Below are positions 5,522-6,406 of a stretch of 6,406 nt of DNA, one piece after another (position 1 is the first letter of the stretch; each line of letters starts with the position of its first letter). This DNA is from Chloroflexota bacterium (GTDB lineage Bacteria; Chloroflexota; Chloroflexia; Thermomicrobiales; UBA6265), in NCBI GenBank assembly GCA_019348515.1, contig JAHWJF010000210.1, forward strand, positions 1-6,406, in the 5' to 3' direction. The position numbers and the translations under genes are program-made. A model generated the notes under the pieces. The model saw nothing but the letters and a program-made list of their open reading frames with translations. It made no database searches and was not told the DNA's origin.

Positions 5522-5676
5522 GGGCGAGAGGTTTTACGTAGCGGTGGCAAAGCGAACTCGCTAATGGATTCTTGAGCGTCGTCCGTTTCGCCCTTCGACA
5601 TCGCAAAGTGCGCTGGACGACCGTTGCCGGCCGCGAAGACGCGCATTCCCACTGCACGTGTTCGAGCCACTCGCTT
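5522..5676 (-). pseudogene. ssb: Degraded internal fragment of a second ssb gene, copy 2
   Basis: The minus strand reads GMRVFAAG in one frame, then VVQRTLRCRRAKRTTLK in another, with traces of LASSLCHRYVKPLA further on. These align with GMRVFVAG and LVQRTFEVEGNKRTVVE of the other ssb piece at 4621-4869. At DNA level, 5587-5649 and 4782-4834 share runs such as GTGCGCTGGACGA and TTGCCGGC. At least one frameshift separates the GMRV and VQRT parts. Upstream, WLEHVQ may be the LAEHV segment that normally precedes GMRV. No start, no intact domain and no acidic tail remain. The 5' and 3' limits given are approximate. Confidence 0.7.
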
Positions 5677-5864
5677 CGCTCCCTGCCCTCGACGGCGGAC
5701 ACCGAAAACCAAATGCAAAGAGCCCCGCCACCTAATCTGCGCGATCGTCCGAAGGATGTCTCTCAAACATCTCGTTCCCCCTGGCCGAAAGGAAAACAAG
5801 CGTCCGGCATCGAAGCCTCAGCCTGGTCGTAAAGCGGAGCGGGTAGCGGACAAGGGGGCGAAGG
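5677..5864. other. Intergenic region, nothing firm recognised
   Basis: It contains a near-palindromic CTCGCTTCGCTC at its left edge. A lysine-rich open frame (PGRKENKRPASKPQPGRK) is read on the plus strand from about 5758. That frame continues out of phase through the start of the following gene and degenerates, so I do not call it. It may be the eroded 3' part of a basic protein. Confidence 0.4.
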
Positions 5865-6089
5865 ATGACCGACGAGGTCGTGTTGGAAGGCGAGGGCACT
5901 GCCGAGGAGATGGAGGCACATCTCATCCAAGAGTTGAAGCAACGGGAGTGGTTGGCACCGGCGGCGATCGAGCTGATTGAACGAGAGCTAGAGCCCCCGG
6001 TGGACGGAAAAGGGCGCTATAGGGTGCGCATCAAGCCGCCTCGTACGGAGGCACGCGCAACGGCCACAGTTCGGTGGGATTGGCGCTAA
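5865..6089 (+). CDS. Small hypothetical protein, 74 aa
   Basis: The product begins MTDEVVLEGEGTAEEMEAHL. It has an acidic, helical N-terminal two thirds (IQELKQREWLAPAAIELIERELEPP) and a basic C-terminal part (GRYRVRIKPPRTEARATATV). It has no signal peptide, membrane helix or known motif. AAGGGGG lies about 6 nt before the ATG. Codon use is ordinary for a GC-rich genome, and the helical pattern is more regular than chance frames here, so I regard it as a probable gene. The plus-strand orientation differs from most neighbours, which include ssb debris. The function is unknown, and a frameshifted end cannot be excluded. Confidence 0.55.
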   Translation: MTDEVVLEGEGTAEEMEAHLIQELKQREWLAPAAIELIERELEPPVDGKGRYRVRIKPPRTEARATATVRWDWR

Positions 6090-6302
6090 CAGCCGCCGGC
6101 TACCGGCGAGCGTCGTTGACGCCCACGATCCTGAATCGGCAACGAACGTCCAACATCCCACCCGCGCCACGCCGCCGCGGTCGCAGCGACCGGACAGACC
6201 GCAGTCAGACCTGGAGGTTGTCCTTCACGGCTTCAGCGAGCCGGTCAACGTTTCTCGCGGTTCTTGCCCGACCCCGACAAGGTGGTTGCTAATCGAGACT
6301 GA
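6090..6302. other. Intergenic region with a possible coding remnant
   Basis: No complete gene is supported. On the minus strand at 6205-6288 a 28-codon open stretch reads RARTARNVDRLAEAVKDNLQV before a stop. It looks protein-like but has no start codon and is closed upstream by a TAG at 6289-6291. It may be the broken 3' end of the gene that enters from the right edge, or chance. Confidence 0.35.
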
Positions 6303-6406
6303 CTAGCGTCGGCCTTTGCGCTTCTGATCGCCACGGTCGCCTTGGCCGGGAGGCACCTTGCGCTTCGCGGGTTGTTTTACGTCTCGGGACAGGGACCGGC
6401 CGACGT
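6303..6406 (-). CDS. Basic C-terminal tail of a gene running off the right edge (partial)
   Basis: The minus strand is open from the window edge to a TAG at 6303-6305. It encodes 33 complete residues ending VPPGQGDRGDQKRKGRR. The tail is strongly Lys/Arg-rich and probably disordered, as at the C-termini of many nucleic-acid-binding proteins. Too little is present to name a family or to be sure that it is translated. The alternative is a chance open frame. Confidence 0.4.
   Translation of the reverse strand, partial: VGRSLSRDVKQPAKRKVPPGQGDRGDQKRKGRR

Noticed and set aside
5491..5799. 102-aa minus-strand open frame as an intact gene
   Set aside because: Only a few residues (GMRVFAAG) make sense as SSB, and the homology then moves to another frame. 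The rest is not protein-like.
5624..5980. 118-aa plus-strand basic open frame
   Set aside because: It runs antisense through the ssb fragment and out of frame through the better-supported gene at 5865. Its end looks like chance Gly/Arg-rich translation of GC-rich DNA.
1..6406. CRISPR array, tRNA-associated attachment site or transposase
   Set aside because: I looked for regularly spaced repeats, tRNA 3' ends and recombinase motifs on both strands and found none. The direct repeats seen are two-copy gene fragments.

Overview
The window looks like an accessory, decaying stretch of a high-GC actinobacterial chromosome or integrated element. The reasons are high GC in the ordinary genes (about 70% in one sampled line of the regulator at 1958-2410), frequent GTG starts, actinobacterial-style SSB fragments, and very short genes with TGATG-type overlaps. 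The genus cannot be told. There is no complete housekeeping gene, tRNA, rRNA, CRISPR array, integrase or transposase.

Left part (1-1667). The window opens with the first 14 codons of a minus-strand gene (1-43). A second copy of that gene start, with its upstream DNA, lies at 1625-1732 and belongs to an intact 78-aa gene (1431-1667). That gene overlaps a small CxxC/HxxC protein gene (1225-1431). Between the two copies sits a lone 209-aa protein anchored by a membrane helix at each end (388-1017).

Centre (1668-2456). A divergent intergenic region carries a structured inverted repeat (1725-1795) and an AT-rich promoter with three hexamers spaced exactly 11 bp apart. It precedes a 150-aa DNA-binding protein: a SeqA-N-like ribbon-helix-helix joined to an Mrr-N-type winged helix, with no nuclease domain. 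A 12-bp-stem terminator closes it.

Second part (2500-3904). A two-gene minus-strand operon encodes a 312-aa soluble protein of unknown family, followed with a 26-nt overlap by a four-helix membrane protein. The architecture recalls soluble-plus-membrane anti-phage pairs such as Kiwa, but homology to them is not shown here.

Right part (3975-6406). A P-loop kinase pseudogene carries three lesions (two frameshifts and a nonsense codon). Two broken pieces of ssb genes (4621-4869 and about 5522-5676) flank a 161-aa three-helix membrane protein that resembles Pycsar TM/SLATT-type effectors. A small 74-aa plus-strand gene and a basic C-terminal tail of a minus-strand gene running off the right edge complete the window.

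Reading as a whole: three separate membrane-protein loci, each with lower GC than typical neighbours, lie among duplicated or broken gene fragments. This fits a turnover site for defence-type cargo. That last step is inference; no gene here is a textbook defence component.
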